The notes under the pieces are model-generated. The model did no database searches. It was not told where the DNA came from and was given only the letters and a program-made list of their open reading frames with translations. A stretch of DNA of 64,000 nt. It comes from Ctenosaura bakeri (lineage: Eukaryota; Chordata; Lepidosauria; Squamata; Iguanidae). Both the position numbers and the translations under genes were made by a program. The DNA lies in assembly GCA_948474755.1 (NCBI GenBank), contig CAOLHI010001483.1, positions 124,001 to 188,000 on the forward strand, written 5' to 3'. This document shows positions 12,558-25,383 of the stretch, piece by piece. How positions within the stretch are numbered: the first letter of the stretch is position 1; each line of letters starts with the position of its first letter.

Positions 12558-12699
12558 CTACTAGTACTCTCATCGTTGCCAGTCAATGCAACTATGGGAT
12601 GGCTGGCAGAAGGTAAAAGGGAGGCTTCAATACATTTAGAAGCCACAAGGCTGGAGAAGGATGCTTCAACAGTGTCTGCCATGGGGGGTGGGGTTTCTA

Positions 12700-13183
12700 C
12701 TGGTTCTACTCAAGAAGGATGTCAACAAGCTGGAACGTGTCCAGAGGAGGGTGACCAAAATGGTGAAGGGTCTGGAAGCCATGCCCTATGAAGAATGCCT
12801 TAGGGAGCTGGGTATGTTTAGTCTGCAGAAGAGAATGTTAAGAGGGAACATGATAGCCGTGTTTAAATATTTGAAGAGATGTCATGTTGAGGAGGAAGTG
12901 GGCTTGTTTTCTGCTACTCCAGAGACTAAGACAAAGAGCAATGGATTCAAGCTGCAGGAAAGGAGATTCCACTTGAGCCTCAGGAAGAACTTCCTGACAG
13001 TCAGAGCTGTCCAGCAGTGGAATATGCTGCCTCGGAATGTAGTTGAGTCTCCTTCCTTGGAGGTTTTTAAGCAGAGGCTGGATAGCCATCTGTTGGGAGT
13101 GCTTTGATGGGTGTTCCTGCATAGAAGGGGGTTGGACTTGATGGCCCCTGGGGTCTCTTCCAACTTATGATTCTATGATTCTA
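12700..13183 (+). pseudogene. CR1 LINE 3'-terminal fragment
   Basis: One open frame encodes the CR1 ORF2 C-terminus from L-E-R-V-Q-R-R-V-T-K-M (about 12,729) through K-R-M-L-R-G, the N-G-F-K-L-Q block and N-V-V-E-S-P-S-L-E-V-F-K to a stop near 13,107. The CR1 3' tail with GGTTGGACTTGATGGCCCC and ATGATTCTATGATTCTA follows. It is closely related to the 7.2-8.7 kb copy and about as intact in this region, but it lacks the reverse transcriptase domain. Confidence 0.92.
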
Positions 13184-14633
13184 CTTCCTCTTCCTCTTGA
13201 TTTTATACCTCTGGCATCCAGTGCTTCTTTTGTGTCATGGCTACAGGATGCAATCTTACAGCCAAATAGCAGCTAGAATACTGTTTGTGACCTCTGTGTG
13301 TGACCTATGTTTGTACTGTATGTGTGTATTGAAAAATACTGTTTGTGTCCTATGGGTTATGCACACATACGTTTTCTTTTGGATGGGGTGCAAGGAGCTC
13401 ACTAGTGCCTGGCATACTATGCATTTTTTTTCCTCCACAAGAAGCTGTCAAGCCCCAGGAGGCTTCAGCTGCAGCTGTGGTTGCTGTTGCTACCATTTAC
13501 TGGAGGGGAGATGACTCAGGAAACAAAAAAGTGACCAGTTTGGGCTGCAAGGGGAAGAGACATGAGGGTGCACTTGATTCCTTTTTTCCTTTACCTCACA
13601 GCTAAGATCAGCCAAGCCTCTCCTTCCATGGCTGGGCCAGTAAACAGATTTGACAGCTGCTGGTGGGGAGAGATGCAGAGCTGCACATATGGAATGTTAT
13701 GCTCCATGCATGTGCTGCAATATTTTGGACTATATTGTGAAGGAAACACGTCCCTCCAGTTTTCTTCATATGTGAAGGACAGCAGAGCACATATTCAAGG
13801 TACAACTGGCAAATTAGAGAACATAAGCAAATTTTTCCTTCATCAAGTATTTCCTGAAAATACCCCTCCTGCAGTTTTAAATCCTACTCCCCAAAGAACT
13901 TTGAAAATAGAGAAAACAATAGGGATGCAGGGACTTTTTATAGAAAACATGAACTCTCGCTTTCTCTCATTCTCTCTGTGTTTATGTGCTTGTGTTGAAA
14001 ATGTGTTCTCCATCTCACTGATACCTCCCAGTATATCTTCCCTGCATACCTCATTATCTACAAACATAGGATTGGGACCATATTTGCAAAGACAACATTT
14101 AGTTTGCGCCTTAAATTATTTAATTGAAGAGTGTCCTCCTTCATATTTCTAAAGTAACAGAAGTAAATTGTTGTTTATGAAAGTTCTCTCCCTAATTTTC
14201 TAGCACGTGTAGTTTTGCCACTGCTGTTTTCATTGCAAGGAACTTTACCAGTGGCATCTGGTGGTTTCCATGTCAATAGGTAGTAAATCTGCTCCAGATT
14301 GTATTCCAGATTTTAATAGAGCTATCCTGGAAGCCAGGAGCTGTTTTAAGCTTTTTTATAACTGCACAAGAAGCCAGAAGGCTGATACCAAAGAGACACT
14401 TTTCCCCAATCCACCTGCACCACATGTTATTTTGCTGGCCAATGAAATGCATTGTAGAAGAAGCAAAGCAACTTGTGGTACCAGGCTGATCTCCTTGTTG
14501 TTGGCCATCTGCCTTCTCATGAAGTGACACAAAGTACCCTCACCAAGATCCTGAATGAAAACACACTGGCACTGTCAATGGACTGAACCAGAATTGACAG
14601 TGTTTACGTAGTGGAAAAATCATAGCAATAGTA
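13184..14633. other. Intergenic DNA, nothing recognised
   Basis: The longest open frame (196 codons at 13,562-14,152) has no recognisable domain. It is not flanked by a promoter or splice signals that I can defend. Confidence 0.4.
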
Positions 14634-14825
14634 ATAGCAGTTACATTTCTATACCACTTATCAGTGCGAAGCACTTCCTAAGCAGTGTTGTAAGCTAATT
14701 TTCCCCAACAAGCTGGGTACTCGTTTTACCAACCTACAGAAGGATGGAAGACTGAGTCAACCTGGAGCCCGGAGGACTGAACTCACAATGTGGTGGCTGC
14801 AGTACCGACATTTAACCACTGCCAC
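14634..14825 (+). repeat. Diverged interspersed repeat, SINE-like
   Basis: The words TTTTACCAACCTACAGAAGG, ATGGAAGACTGAGTCAACC and GCAGTACCGACATTTAACCA match a common reptile interspersed repeat with a tRNA-like antisense end. I cannot name its family with confidence. Confidence 0.45.
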
Positions 14826-15021
14826 CATCAGGGGTCTGATTATAAATCATCATTAAAATCTGATTATGAAAACCAGTACTTTGTAGGCACCAATACATCC
14901 TGCATCCATGATGCAAAAGGAGCATTGGATGCAACTGACTATGCTTGCTGCAACACAATTTGAGCCAAAGCAGCTAAAAATATATTCCTGCATGTGTCTC
15001 TGTTGGTCACAGGCAAAGCAA

Positions 15022-15022
<1 letters not shown>

Positions 15023-15062
<40 letters not shown>
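15023..15062. repeat. (TGTC)n microsatellite
   Basis: About ten tandem TGTC units are followed directly by an antisense SINE tail (about 15,063-15,120: CTTATGGCAACCCCATGAG). Confidence 0.95.
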
Positions 15063-15063
<1 letters not shown>

Positions 15064-15120
15064 TCAAGTCACCTGTTCACTTATGGCAACCCCATGAGTT
15101 TCATATGTTTTTCATAGGTA

Positions 15121-16559
15121 GTTGGTCCTAAACTTATCCTATTAATATAAGGTTAAGAAGACTGAGAGGCAACAGTAGACTTTTAAATATTTTAATTTTC
15201 TAATATTTTCTTATATGTCTTAAGAAATAACCTTGTTTATTATTAAAGCTCATATTGCAAACTGCAGATTTTTCCCCTAGTGCATAATTTTTTTCCTACT
15301 GCACAAAATATGCCCAGCTATACATTAAAATAGTGCTTGCGGGAAGCCCCCAGCTACCATTCACCTCTACCCTCTGCATCACGCGAACAAATGACACCTC
15401 TGCATGAGAATCAGTCCTCAAGGTGATTGCAGACATTCAGTTCCCCATCAGCAAAATGCAGCACATTACACACCAAAATATCATCTGCCCATTAAAAGAG
15501 TTCTGATTCCTTGCCTTGTTTTTAAGCAATTAAAGTCTTTTGGCCATATCCAGACCAATCAACCCCTCCCCCCAGGTTTATGTGCTAATGTGGTACCATT
15601 GCAACAACCACTGGCAAACACCAACAACTGAGAGGAAACCAGGTGGAGTGAAAATGTTCCTGTAGCCTAGATACCATATATACACGCTGTGAGTCACCTA
15701 TAAATGAAATGGTGTTTTCCACTATGTTTTACTTCTGCTCCCTGTCTTGTGTGTTGTAACAGCTGAGCACCTCCACATACTTGTAACAGAATAAGTCCAA
15801 CGTTTTACAGCTGAGGTCTTCAACAATCATGAATGTTTGCTGGCATTGTGTTGATGGTACAAGCTGCAGCTGTACTTAACTGGCTCTAGTTATTTAATAT
15901 AAATAGATGTGTTATCTTTGGGAAAGTTCTTCATAACCTTCTACCAAAAAATTATCCTGGGAGAGGATGAAGGCCACCATGCATCCTAGGATGTGTCATC
16001 TTTTGTTTCCTAGTTAGCATCATACATCTTTAACTTCTTAAAGTCCATCATTATCTTCTAAGATTGGGGGCTTGATCTGGACAGTCTCTTACAATACCTT
16101 CTATGAGAAAAAAGAAACAAAGAAGAAAGAAAGAGAGAAACTGCTAAGATGAACAAAACCAGGTGAACCAGTTCACTCAGGAACGTTCTCTTCCTGGGTG
16201 ATAGGTTACTGTTTGAATGATAAAGAAATATTATTCCTTTGAATGATAAACAAATTGTAAAAAAAATTGTAGTAGGGAGGGCAAAGGGAAGGAGATGTTA
16301 TGTTCCCCACTCTCTTTACAGGGAATGGTATCAACAAGCTATGTGTAAGTAAAAGTTTGCATGGTCAGTACAAGAAAAGACAGACCTGAGAAGGTGTGGC
16401 AGAGACTTGGGTTGGTTCTAGACAGAGCTTTGAAAATTATTTTTCTGGACTACAGCTCCCCATTCCCCCCCCCAAAAAAACCCCATAACTTTACCAAGCT
16501 GTGAGTTTGGAAGCATCATAGGATGCAGGCTGATCTCTAAGGTCATTTCTGCCCTACAC
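15121..16559. other. Intergenic DNA, nothing recognised
   Basis: AT-rich, with an A/G-rich tract near 16,105-16,140. No gene or named repeat was recognised. Confidence 0.45.
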
Positions 16560-16900
16560 TGGCCTTAGTCTTTCAACGATATGGTTTTTAGTTTTCCCCA
16601 TCTAGCTTCCCATAAAGGTGAAAGTATCTTCCAGTCTTTTTTAAATCTTTGAGTGTTTTTTTTAATAGCAGAATTGTTAACTTATCTTATTCTTCCATTG
16701 CATATAGTTTAATCAGCCAATCTTCAACAGTTGGTGTATTTGCTTCTTTCCACTTCTGTGCAAAGTTAATCTTGCTGAGCAAAGGTTAATCATGTATAAT
16801 GTAATTCTCCAATATTTTGTTGTCATCTTTGTGTCTCCAACATCCAGCATGTTTTAAATAAATAAATGTCTAGTTGCATTGGGAACTTTGTTTGAAGCGC
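16560..16900 (-). mobile_element. L1 LINE ORF2 C-terminal relic, antisense
   Basis: Minus-strand broken frames read like the end of L1 ORF2: A-Q-x-D near 16,780, K-Y-T-N-C-x-R-L-A-D, then F-K-K-D-W-K. These correspond to the family's A-Q-K-W...P-T-I-E-D-W-L stretch. Stops are frequent, so it is dead. Confidence 0.55.
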
Positions 16901-17071
16901 CAGTGTAAAGGTGTCATGAATCTTTCCTTTTATTTTCGTTTTGTTCTTGTTCCGAGAAGCAACAAAATTTGGCTACTACCTCCTCCTCCTGCTGACAGCT
17001 ACTTCAGGTTACCATCTTAACTTAACTGCCTTGAAGGAGAAATTTTTTTTAGTGTCAAATGTATTGAGATA

Positions 17072-17302
17072 TGCAGTCAGCCATCTATATCTGCAGATTC
17101 TATATCCACAGATTTAACCAACCACAGCTTGAAAATATTTTTTAAAAAATTCAAAAAGCAAACTGAGTTTGTCGTTTTATATAAGAGATACTATTTTACT
17201 ATACCATTGTACATAATGGGACTTGATCATCAATGAATTTTGGCAATCAGGGTGGGGGGACGGGCTGGAGCTAGATGTTAATGGATACCAAGGGTTGCTA
17301 TA
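17072..17302. mobile_element. Tigger/pogo-like MITE
   Basis: The left end CAGTCAGCCATCTATATCTG and the right end TGGATACCAAGGGTTGCTA form imperfect inverted ends flanked by TA-rich sites. The interior words ATATCCACAGATTTAACCAA and CATAATGGGACTTGATCAT fit a common vertebrate pogo-like MITE type. It is non-coding. Confidence 0.55.
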
Positions 17303-17516
17303 GTTGCGAATGTGCAAATTTGGAATTTTTTCAGAGAAAAGAGAACACCTGTAATTCTGAGAAGAGATTGTACATATGAAGCACAAGGTGGTGGCTACTG
17401 TTGGGGTAGCAAGAGACAAAACTGATGTCTGGACACTACCAAAGTATAGGATTAGATGGGATGATCACCGTTTCCTGTCATTTAAAGGGGGAAAAAGTAG
17501 CCACAAGCAGGCCTGA

Positions 17517-17685
17517 AGCCTTTTCACATTACACAATTATAGCACTATATTCCACTTTAACTGCCAGAGCAACATCCTATGAGATCCTGCAGTTTGCCTC
17601 ACCAACCTTAATGCCTCTATAGGAGGTAATGATGACAGTTAAAAGTAGAATCATAACACTATAAGTATATAATGTGAAACGGCCC
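17517..17685. mobile_element. Palindromic Harbinger-type MITE, diverged copy
   Basis: Ends AGCCTTTTCACATTACAC and, reversed, GGGCCGTTTCACATTATA are flanked by TGA on both sides (17,514-17,516 and 17,686-17,688). The interior has TATAGCACTATATTCCACTTTAA and its inverted partner. It is older than the 1.97-kb and 49.0-kb copies. Confidence 0.65.
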
Positions 17686-17844
17686 TGAACTATAAAATGA
17701 CCATGCAGCTGGAGATACTTATTTACTTTTCACTTTGAATCTCTCTCACACACAAAGTGTTATTTGCCAGGGAAAGAAGAAGGATCAGCATCCCACTGTG
17801 GGCTAGATGCAGCAGCAGTGTGATGGAAATTTCTTTCTCTCCTA

Positions 17845-17945
17845 TTTATTTATTTATTAAAATATTTGTATCCGACCCTTTATTATGAGATCTCAGAGAA
17901 GCATAGAATTCAAACAGTTCCAGATAAAAGCTAATAAAATAATTC
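17845..17945 (-). mobile_element. LINE 3'-end relic, antisense
   Basis: TATTTATTTATTAAAATATTTG followed by a decayed CCGACCCTT word resembles the antisense 3' end of a common reptile LINE. It runs up to the next SINE. Confidence 0.35.
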
Positions 17946-18026
17946 AGACAGGATGTAAGCACAGTAAACAGATCACCAAGTTAAAACAGCAGAAAAGGCT
18001 AAAACTATTAAAACCATTTGTACATA

Positions 18027-18208
18027 TTGTTGTTGTGTGCCTTCAAGCTGTTTCTGACTTATGGTGACCCTAAGGTGAACATATCACAAGGTTTTCTGGG
18101 GCTGAGAGTAAGGTGCCCAAGGTCACTCAGTGGGTTTCTGTGGCCAAGCAGGGAATCAAACTCAAGGTCATAATCCAACATTCAAACCACTAGACCACAT
18201 TGGCTCTT
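18027..18208 (-). mobile_element. Sauria-type SINE, antisense
   Basis: Read in reverse it has the AGAGCCAATGTGGTCTAG head and the AACTCACTGAGTGACCTTGGGC-like body. The tail ends ACAACAACAAT. Confidence 0.85.
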
Positions 18209-19689
18209 CTATACCATATACTTACATAAGATTAGTCCCCAACGGCTTTCACAAAAGGCTTTTTACTTTCACTTTTTAACCTGACACCTAAAAGAAACTA
18301 ATGAGGGTTCCAAGAGCAAGGTAAGCTATACCTGAGGCATCACACCCCATAGCCTTTCACATCACCCAAAAATGATTCCAAGGAGTTTCCTAGCCACCTG
18401 AAGCAAATTTTGGGGAATTTCCTCCAAATCTGCTGAAGCATTAGATCCTGCATGAAGGTACAGTTGTATACAGGCAGTTAAATACAGTGCAAGTTGTCAG
18501 TATGTGCTTAATTGCTCTGTCATTTATGCAGGTCAAAGCTTTCTTCCATGAATTCTGTATCTGAGATCTTTCTTTGTTTATTGTGATTAAATTCATCTGG
18601 AGGAATATCATGCAAACAAACTTTTTAAGGGTCCTGTTGCATTCATGTGCTTCTGATACAATGAAAGAAAAAGAAACGAACCTAATTGGTTACATATGGT
18701 AGCCAAAGCAACCCATGTTTATTCTGAAGGGATGCTTAATTTCCTTACCAAACCCTCTCTTCCATCCTCCAAGGGAAGTGGGATAGCCTCAGGGTCATTG
18801 AGCAAGAATGGTGAAGAATTGCATCACTTCTATTGCTGCTTCTCAGAAATCCCAAAAAGAAAACTCTGGATTCTTATTGTCATATAAATGTGTACAAGCC
18901 TGGGAAGCATGTGGCCCTATAGATGCTGTTGAATTTCAGTTCTCAGAGTTATTCACCACTGAATATGCTAACTAAGGCTGCAGCCAAACATCTGGATGGC
19001 CACATGATTCCTAACTTGCATCAAGGGAAAGGTAGATACTTAAAATGAACTATGTATCTAAAATGTATTGTATAGTTGGATACCAGATGTTCCTGGACAG
19101 GACTGGCCATACTGTTGGGCAAAGTGAAACAGGAAGCAAATGGTAGAGAGCAGCAAGGGCAACCCCACCGAAGCCTACCTCTCTTGGAGGACAGAACTGT
19201 GTGTCTCATAGTCTGTTCTGCACCACAGTCACATAGAATATCGATCCATAACCCCCGACTCTCCGGGTTAGGAGGGACAATTCCAACTATTACACTGTTG
19301 TCTCATTTTTAAGCTGCTTTTCAAATGTCCTAGATTCTCTCTCCTTCTCTCACTTTTTCTCATCATCCTTGGTTTACCTGAGATAGTACAAATTGAGTTA
19401 AAAAAACAAACAAAAAGTACTTTGTACTCCTTTAACTCAGTGGGGAGAGGAGAGGAGGGCAGAGTTTTGGCCTTCCTTGTACTCTTAGGAAAAAGCAAAC
19501 TGCTTCAGCCTTTTCCCACTTGTGTGTTTTGACTCATTAATAATGTTTGTCATCTTGACCACACTCTGGTGTTGCTTGGGCACACGTGTCCCAGTTTTCA
19601 TCTATGAAATGTCAGAGAGTATGTGGATCATCTTTCCAACAACCGATTTTTAAATCCAGGTCATCAGTTGAGCAGGAAGAACACTGGAA
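18209..19689. other. Intergenic DNA, nothing recognised
   Basis: No recognisable coding domain or named repeat was found. Confidence 0.45.
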
Positions 19690-22155
19690 TAGATTTTTAA
19701 AAATGTTAGACTAGAAAGCTGTGTTGGAGGCAAACTGGATTGGAAAGTAAATCACTGCTATGGGAGACAGCATGAGCCAAAACAGAGAGGTCGATATATG
19801 ACTCGTAGAAGACAGATGGGAAATCATGGGTCTGTCCCAAATGGTATCTGGCCTTACTCATGCTGCTGGGCACACTTTGGACCTTGTCTTTTGTGCTGAT
19901 GGGATCATGGTGATCTGGGAGTAGAGCAACTTTCTATAGTTCTATTGTTATGGACAGACCACTAACTGATTAGATTTAGATTCACTGGGATTCCAAGTGT
20001 CTACTGAGGGACTGATTAAGATGGTCCACCCCAGAAAGCTTCTGGATCTGGATGGATTCCTGATAGCTCCTGTTGTCTCTGCATGCAATTCTATCAAAGC
20101 CCTAGTTGACCTCTGGGATGAGGAAAGGACCAGGACACTGGACACAATTAACTCCTGAGTGTCCCCTCTCACAGAGTAGAACTAAACCAGCCCCCTGTTT
20201 CTCTGGGGAGTTGACAGGAATGAAAAAAGTGAGATAGCAAAGAGCATGAAATTGGCAGAAAATTTAGAGCAAATCTGACTGAACACAGGCTAGAGCCTTC
20301 TTGAGGATTTACTCCATGACAATGCAGGTAGCAGAGTTTTTTTCCCCCTCCATCACCACTGAGTCTGCAAAAAAACATCCTTCTGCCAGAGCAGTTTTAA
20401 GTCATCAGAGGCCTTTTACATGTTGATCCACATGAACAGTATCCAGACCACTTGAAAGCTCACTGTGAACAATTTGCTAAGCATTTTGCAAGTAAAATCA
20501 CTCAGATCTGTTCTGATTTCGATGTTATAACAGGTCTTGTGGATGTAACCTTGGTCCCTGCTTTTCCAATGTTAATGCATTGTTCTCAATTTGTGCAGTC
20601 TAAGGATGTGGACAAGATCCTTGGAGAAGTGAGAGACACCACATGTATGCTAGATCTTTGTCCTACTTGGCTTTTCAAAGAAGCTGGAAAAGGACTACCT
20701 AGATGGGTAATGGAAGTGTACAGCACCTCTCTCTAGAAAGACATGGCCTCAGCCTGCCTAAAGACTTGTACAGCCTTATTAAAAACAAAAAGCCTCCCTG
20801 GATCCCACCCTATGCAATAATTATTGGCTGATGCTCAATACCACATTTTTGGTCAAGATTCTGGGGGCAAAATTCTGGAATGTATGGTGGCCTCCCAGCT
20901 CCAGGGGTTTATGGATGTGGCTGATCATCTGGATCCATTTCACTCTGGTTATGGATGGAGACAGTTTTGGTTGCTTTGGTAGAGGACCTATGCCAAGAAC
21001 TAGATGGGGGAGAATTTCCCTGTTGGTTCGGTTGATCTCTCAGCTGCGTTGAGTATCATCAACTATGGGATCCTTCTGAGCTGCCTCACTAGGTTGGGAT
21101 GCAAAACAGTGCCTCCATTTCTTCCTGGAGGGGCAAACTCAGAAGGTGGTACTGGATGATTCTTGTTTATTCCTCAGCTGTTGACCGGTGGGGTCCTTCA
21201 GAGTTCTGTTTTGTTCCCCATGTTAATTAACATATACATGAAGCCACGGAAAGTTGTTTGGAGTTTTGAGGTCAGGTGTCACCAGTATGCCGATGATACC
21301 CAGCTCTATTACTTCCTTCCATCTAATTTCAAGGAAGCTGTCTCTGTGCTAAACTGGTACCTGGCCACTGTAATGGATTGGATGAGGGCAAAAAAACTGA
21401 AGCTTAATCCAGACAAGACAGAAGTCCTCTCGGTCAGTCTAAAGGCAGAGCAGGGAACAGGAATTCAGTCTGTGTTGGATGTGGTTACACTCTCCCTGAA
21501 AATGAAGGTTCTCAGTTTGCATGTATTCCTGGGTTCAGGCCTGACCCTGGATGCTCAGGTTTCTGAGGCAACAAGGAGTGCATTTGCACAATTCTGGCTA
21601 GTGTGCCAGCTATGTCAATTGCTTGGGATGTCTCACCTGGTTGAGGTGACACATGCTTTAGCTACATCCCAATTTGATTACTGTAATGCACTATATGTAG
21701 GGCTGCCTTTGAAGCACTTGTTATCAATCTGGCTGCAGCTCTTTGGGCCTTTTGATGTTTCTGAAATCAAAAGGCCCAAAGAGCTGCAGCCAGATTGATA
21801 ACAAGTGCCAGTTACATGGAACACACAACTCCTTTGTCGCAACAGCTTCACTGGCTGCCAGTCTATTTTTGGGCCCAATTCAAAGTGCTGTTTTTGATCT
21901 GTAAAGCCCTATATATCTCAGACTCAAGCTATTTGAAGAATCGTATCTTCTTGTATGAGTCTGCTTAGCTTTAAGATCTGCAGGGGAGGCAAGTCTCTCT
22001 ATCCCACTGCCTTCACAAGCATGCTTGGGGGGCACATAGGAGAAGATCTTCTCTGTGCTCCCACACTTTGGAGCTTCCTCCCATGGATGCTAGGATGTCT
22101 TCTTCTTTGTTGTCCTTTTGGTGGCAGGTTAAGACCTTTATTTTCCAGTAAGTCT
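19690..22155 (+). pseudogene. L2-clade LINE, 5'-truncated and decayed
   Basis: About 2.4 kb of an L2 ORF2 is spread over several frames. The endonuclease part contains a G-H-T-L-D-L-V-F motif near 19,868. The reverse transcriptase has the catalytic Y-A-D-D-T-Q-L at about 21,284, then M-D-W-M-R-A-K-K-L-K-L-N-P-D-K-T-E (21,373), S-L-T-L-D-A-Q-V-S-like and F-D-Y-C-N-A-L-Y-V-G-L-P (21,674). The 3' end has the typical GGTTAAGACCTTTATTTTCC. Stops and indels abolish function. A striking palindrome at 21,714-21,808 interrupts the L-P-L-K...L-Q stretch and is listed separately. Confidence 0.88.
21714..21808. repeat. Perfect 43-bp-arm inverted repeat with 9-base loop
   Basis: Positions 21,714-21,756 and 21,766-21,808 are exact reverse complements. 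The right arm is the native L2 sequence (it continues in frame as S-Y-M-E-H-T-T-P). The left arm is an inverted copy of it replacing normal L2 sequence. The rest of the LINE is old and diverged, so identical arms imply a recent event or an artefact. Confidence 0.95.
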
Positions 22156-22398
22156 TAGGAAACTAATGTTAACAATAACCAAAACAGAGAGCTTTTATAG
22201 TACTGTACTGTTTTTAATATATTTTAAAGTAAGATTTTAATTTTTAAATTTTTATTAAAATTTTCCATATTTACTAAAGGGAAAAAGTCTGCTCTCATTG
22301 CATTACACCATTACTGTACATTAAATTATAATATTAATTTTATTTTAATCATGAGATCTATTATACTGTTATTGCATTTGCTAGCCCGGATGTGGGGA

Positions 22399-23275
22399 TG
22401 TTAGATATCATTTTGATATCAATAATTTGGCTCTCTTCCACCATCCCTCTCCACATGTTTGTGAGACCCCCAGACAAGCACAGAACTAGGCTCGGCCACT
22501 TAAACGTTGCAATATCCCAACACAATACAAGCAGACCAGAAATAGCCAGACCGTCGCTTTAGGAGACCTCTCTGCAAACACCCTCATTATGTATGCACGC
22601 TGCTTACAAAGAACTCCCTGCCCCAAGCAGGCAACTTGGCAAGCTGAATACTCAAATGTCAAGCACCGAGCATTTGCATACTGTCTACCTCTTTGTCAAT
22701 TCAGACCTAACCCAATCATGTTAAATTTTGACCTTTCCAAAGATTTGTCTCATGCCCGAAACTCATTGTTTTCCCCAAGTACGGAATAGCCTGCAGTTAC
22801 ATTTCTCCCTACAAAAACCCCCGATTCCGAGACCTTCCTCGGATTGCTCCTGAGTTCCATCCCGCCTTGCCGCTGCTGTGCTTGGCGAGCCTTCCCCTCA
22901 GTCATATTGGCTGAGACTGCGCAACTTTGGACCTTCGCAGTGATCTATCTGGGCTTCAGGACAGGTGTCGTATCACCCAGTTCAACAATCCCTCTCAAAA
23001 ATCCCTCTATACCTCTCCAACCTTTATTTCCTATAGTTATCTCTGTGAGTGTGTTGCATACACTGTTTGTCTGTATTTAATAAAGATCTCAATTATTCTT
23101 ATAACTTGGTGTGCTCCTTGGCTTGGCCTGACCCCGTAGACATTGGGTAAAAGATTCCGCTGCGTTGCCCTGCCTCTTGCATTGCTAGCTTGTGCTCTTA
23201 GCTAATTTCCCCAACTTATTTAATTGTGAGCTCATTTAGGTGTACCTCACGGGAGCCCCAGTAAACAGGGTAACA
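22399..23275 (+). mobile_element. Solo LTR, plus orientation
   Basis: An 877-bp unit begins TGTTA and ends TAACA. It has a TATA-like TACAAAAACCCCCG at about 22,811 and a polyadenylation signal AATAAAG near 23,080, followed by GGCTTGGCCTGACCCCGTAG. The same family lies reversed at 39,012-39,870, and a more distant relative sits reversed at 26,079-26,900. No gag, pol or env coding sequence adjoins any of them. No clear target duplication is visible, so the edges are approximate. Confidence 0.7.
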
Positions 23276-23469
23276 ATACCAAACATTTTACATTGAAATT
23301 GATTTCCTGCCCAACTTGAAATGCATTAAAGATAATAATATGCTAGTATTAACCCTCTTACAATAATCATCCTTTCTGGTTTTCTTTCCAGTGTTGTATT
23401 ATCTTGTTACCATTCACATCGCACACTGGAAAATAATTCTATATTCTAATTAAACAGTCATGTAGGAAC

Positions 23470-23690
23470 ATGGGGGCAGGGGGGGCGATTCACCCTGGGC
23501 AGCAATGTTTCTAGGGCATCCTGGCCTGTAGCCCCGCTCCCACACACCTTGGCCATGCCCCTGCACACTCTGGCCATGCCCATGTGCACCACAGGCATGC
23601 CCCCTGCACAGTGGCCACACCCCTCATGCCGTAGCCCTGTCTCCCTCCCGCCCCCCTCCATACACTCCAAGCTCCGCCACTGTAAATAAA
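23470..23690. repeat. Degenerate GC-rich short tandem repeat
   Basis: Imperfect units around GGCCATGCCCCTGCACACTC recur several times. A reverse-orientation counterpart is at 37,330-37,490. The open frames that cross it are consequences of the repeat. Confidence 0.55.
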
Positions 23691-23859
23691 TCCAATAGGC
23701 ACAGTTTCTCCTCTTTCTTTTTTCACATAGACCATGAAAGGTCACCATATATAAATCCAAACTTTTACTTTTTAACAAAAACATTAGTTTATCTAACTCA
23801 GTTAATTCCATTAATCTCTGTATCCATTCATTTATTGTAGGGCTTTTCTTACCCTTCTA

Positions 23860-24045
23860 CATTTTCCACATAGATCAATCTTTAATTGCTTTTAATTCTG
23901 TCATTATTTAATACTGTTTTCGTTCTATTGTTATTTAATACTGTTTTAATTTTAATCTCAATTACTATGTTTTTAACTATATGTGTTTTTACTGTAATTT
24001 TCAGCCTGGGAGAAAGGTGAAATATGTAAATAAAGTGGTAGATGA
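23860..24045 (+). mobile_element. LINE 3'-end relic (L2-like)
   Basis: T-rich sequence with TTATTTAATACTGTTTT twice ends GGGAGAAAGGTGAAATATGT-AAATAAAG, as in L2-like 3' ends. Confidence 0.4.
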
Positions 24046-25383
24046 ATGGCAATAGGCTGCAAGCAGAGCTTGAAAGTTCCCAAGATACCTATCACTGCTC
24101 AGTAAAGTATGGCTTTAGCATGACATTATATTCACTTTTCTTCAGATGAAGTTCCCCCTTCCCTTGGAAACAAAGAGGTTTGCTTTCTGGGGGCTCATGG
24201 CAAACTGTTCCAATTGGCCACTCCTCCCCTAGCAGCCCTGATTTGAAGCCTGGCTTCTGGGAATTGGGATGTGGGCATAAAAATGTTTTGGAATGCATTT
24301 TCAGGAAAGAATCGGGAAAGATGGTCAAAGCACCTACAGTATTTGCCAACTTACCATGCAACTATCTCCTAATCTCCTTCACAGGAAAACATGAAGTTCC
24401 CAACTTTGTGTTTTCCTTATATATTTCAGTCCTGTGGGTCACTTCACATGACTGTTTCAGAATATAAGATTTATAAGCAAAACATTAGGAAATTCATTTA
24501 GCATTACCTAGGCTGCTGCTGCTGATTTCATATATGTTTTGAGTGAAAGAAAAATCTGTGTGGTGTATCTTAAAATTTGTTTCACACAAATTGCTCAACC
24601 TGAATGAAGATGTTCACACTGTCAGCCTGAGTGTAAAATCAAGTTTGCTCAAAAACAGTTCATAATTATGCTTTCTTAGGCGTCATCATCCTCATCCTCA
24701 TCATCATTCAGAAATCTAATGCATTCTTTCAAGGAGTATCCAGGTTCAGATTGGCAGACTGGAGTCCAAAACCTTATTATAGTCTCCCTTGGGGTCTCAT
24801 TAGATAACATACTACGTTTACTGAATGTTGTGGTCATGTGGGTTGATCTGAATAGTATAAGAGAGAGCGACTGCAGACAGCATTTCTGAAACATAGTTAG
24901 TTCTGCCTCCCATAGGAATACGGATTTTCCTTTGGGGAAAAAGTTAAGTTTTCCTTTGGGGAAAAAAGAAACGTAATATGAAAACTGGATGGTTTGGATT
25001 TTTTTTCTTTTTGGAATGTACAGTCTCAAATTATCGCCAGCTTGTTGCCTTATAAAGGCTCATGATCTCTCTATCACCCTTTTAGTTATTTCTCTCTCAA
25101 TAACAACATTGGAAGTAAATCAAGTATGCATCAGGATCTGGCGCTTTCTCACTGATACAATAAAGAGTAAAAACTGAGGAGTTTTTATAAATTAAATTTG
25201 ATGGAGTGCTCATATACTCTGAAAGTTACACGACTTATTTAATATATTTTGTAGCCAAATTAAATCTGGCTTTTGGCTACAGGCAAACCAAACATATTTT
25301 CATGAAAGGCAAATGTACAATCCACTTAAGCGGATGTAGTCATTATCAAATGAATGTATGTAATGCTACAATCCTATCCAGTC
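24046..25383. other. Intergenic DNA with a 24-bp direct repeat
   Basis: No gene recognised. Around 24,925-24,970 the unit TTTTCCTTTGGGGAAAAA occurs twice in tandem; each unit is itself nearly palindromic. A minus-strand open frame at 24,676-25,029 has an Asp/Glu-rich end from a TCATCATCC tract and no domain. Confidence 0.4.

Noticed and set aside
13562..14152. 196-codon plus-strand open frame
   Set aside because: No recognisable domain, no splice or promoter context, and composition like surrounding DNA.
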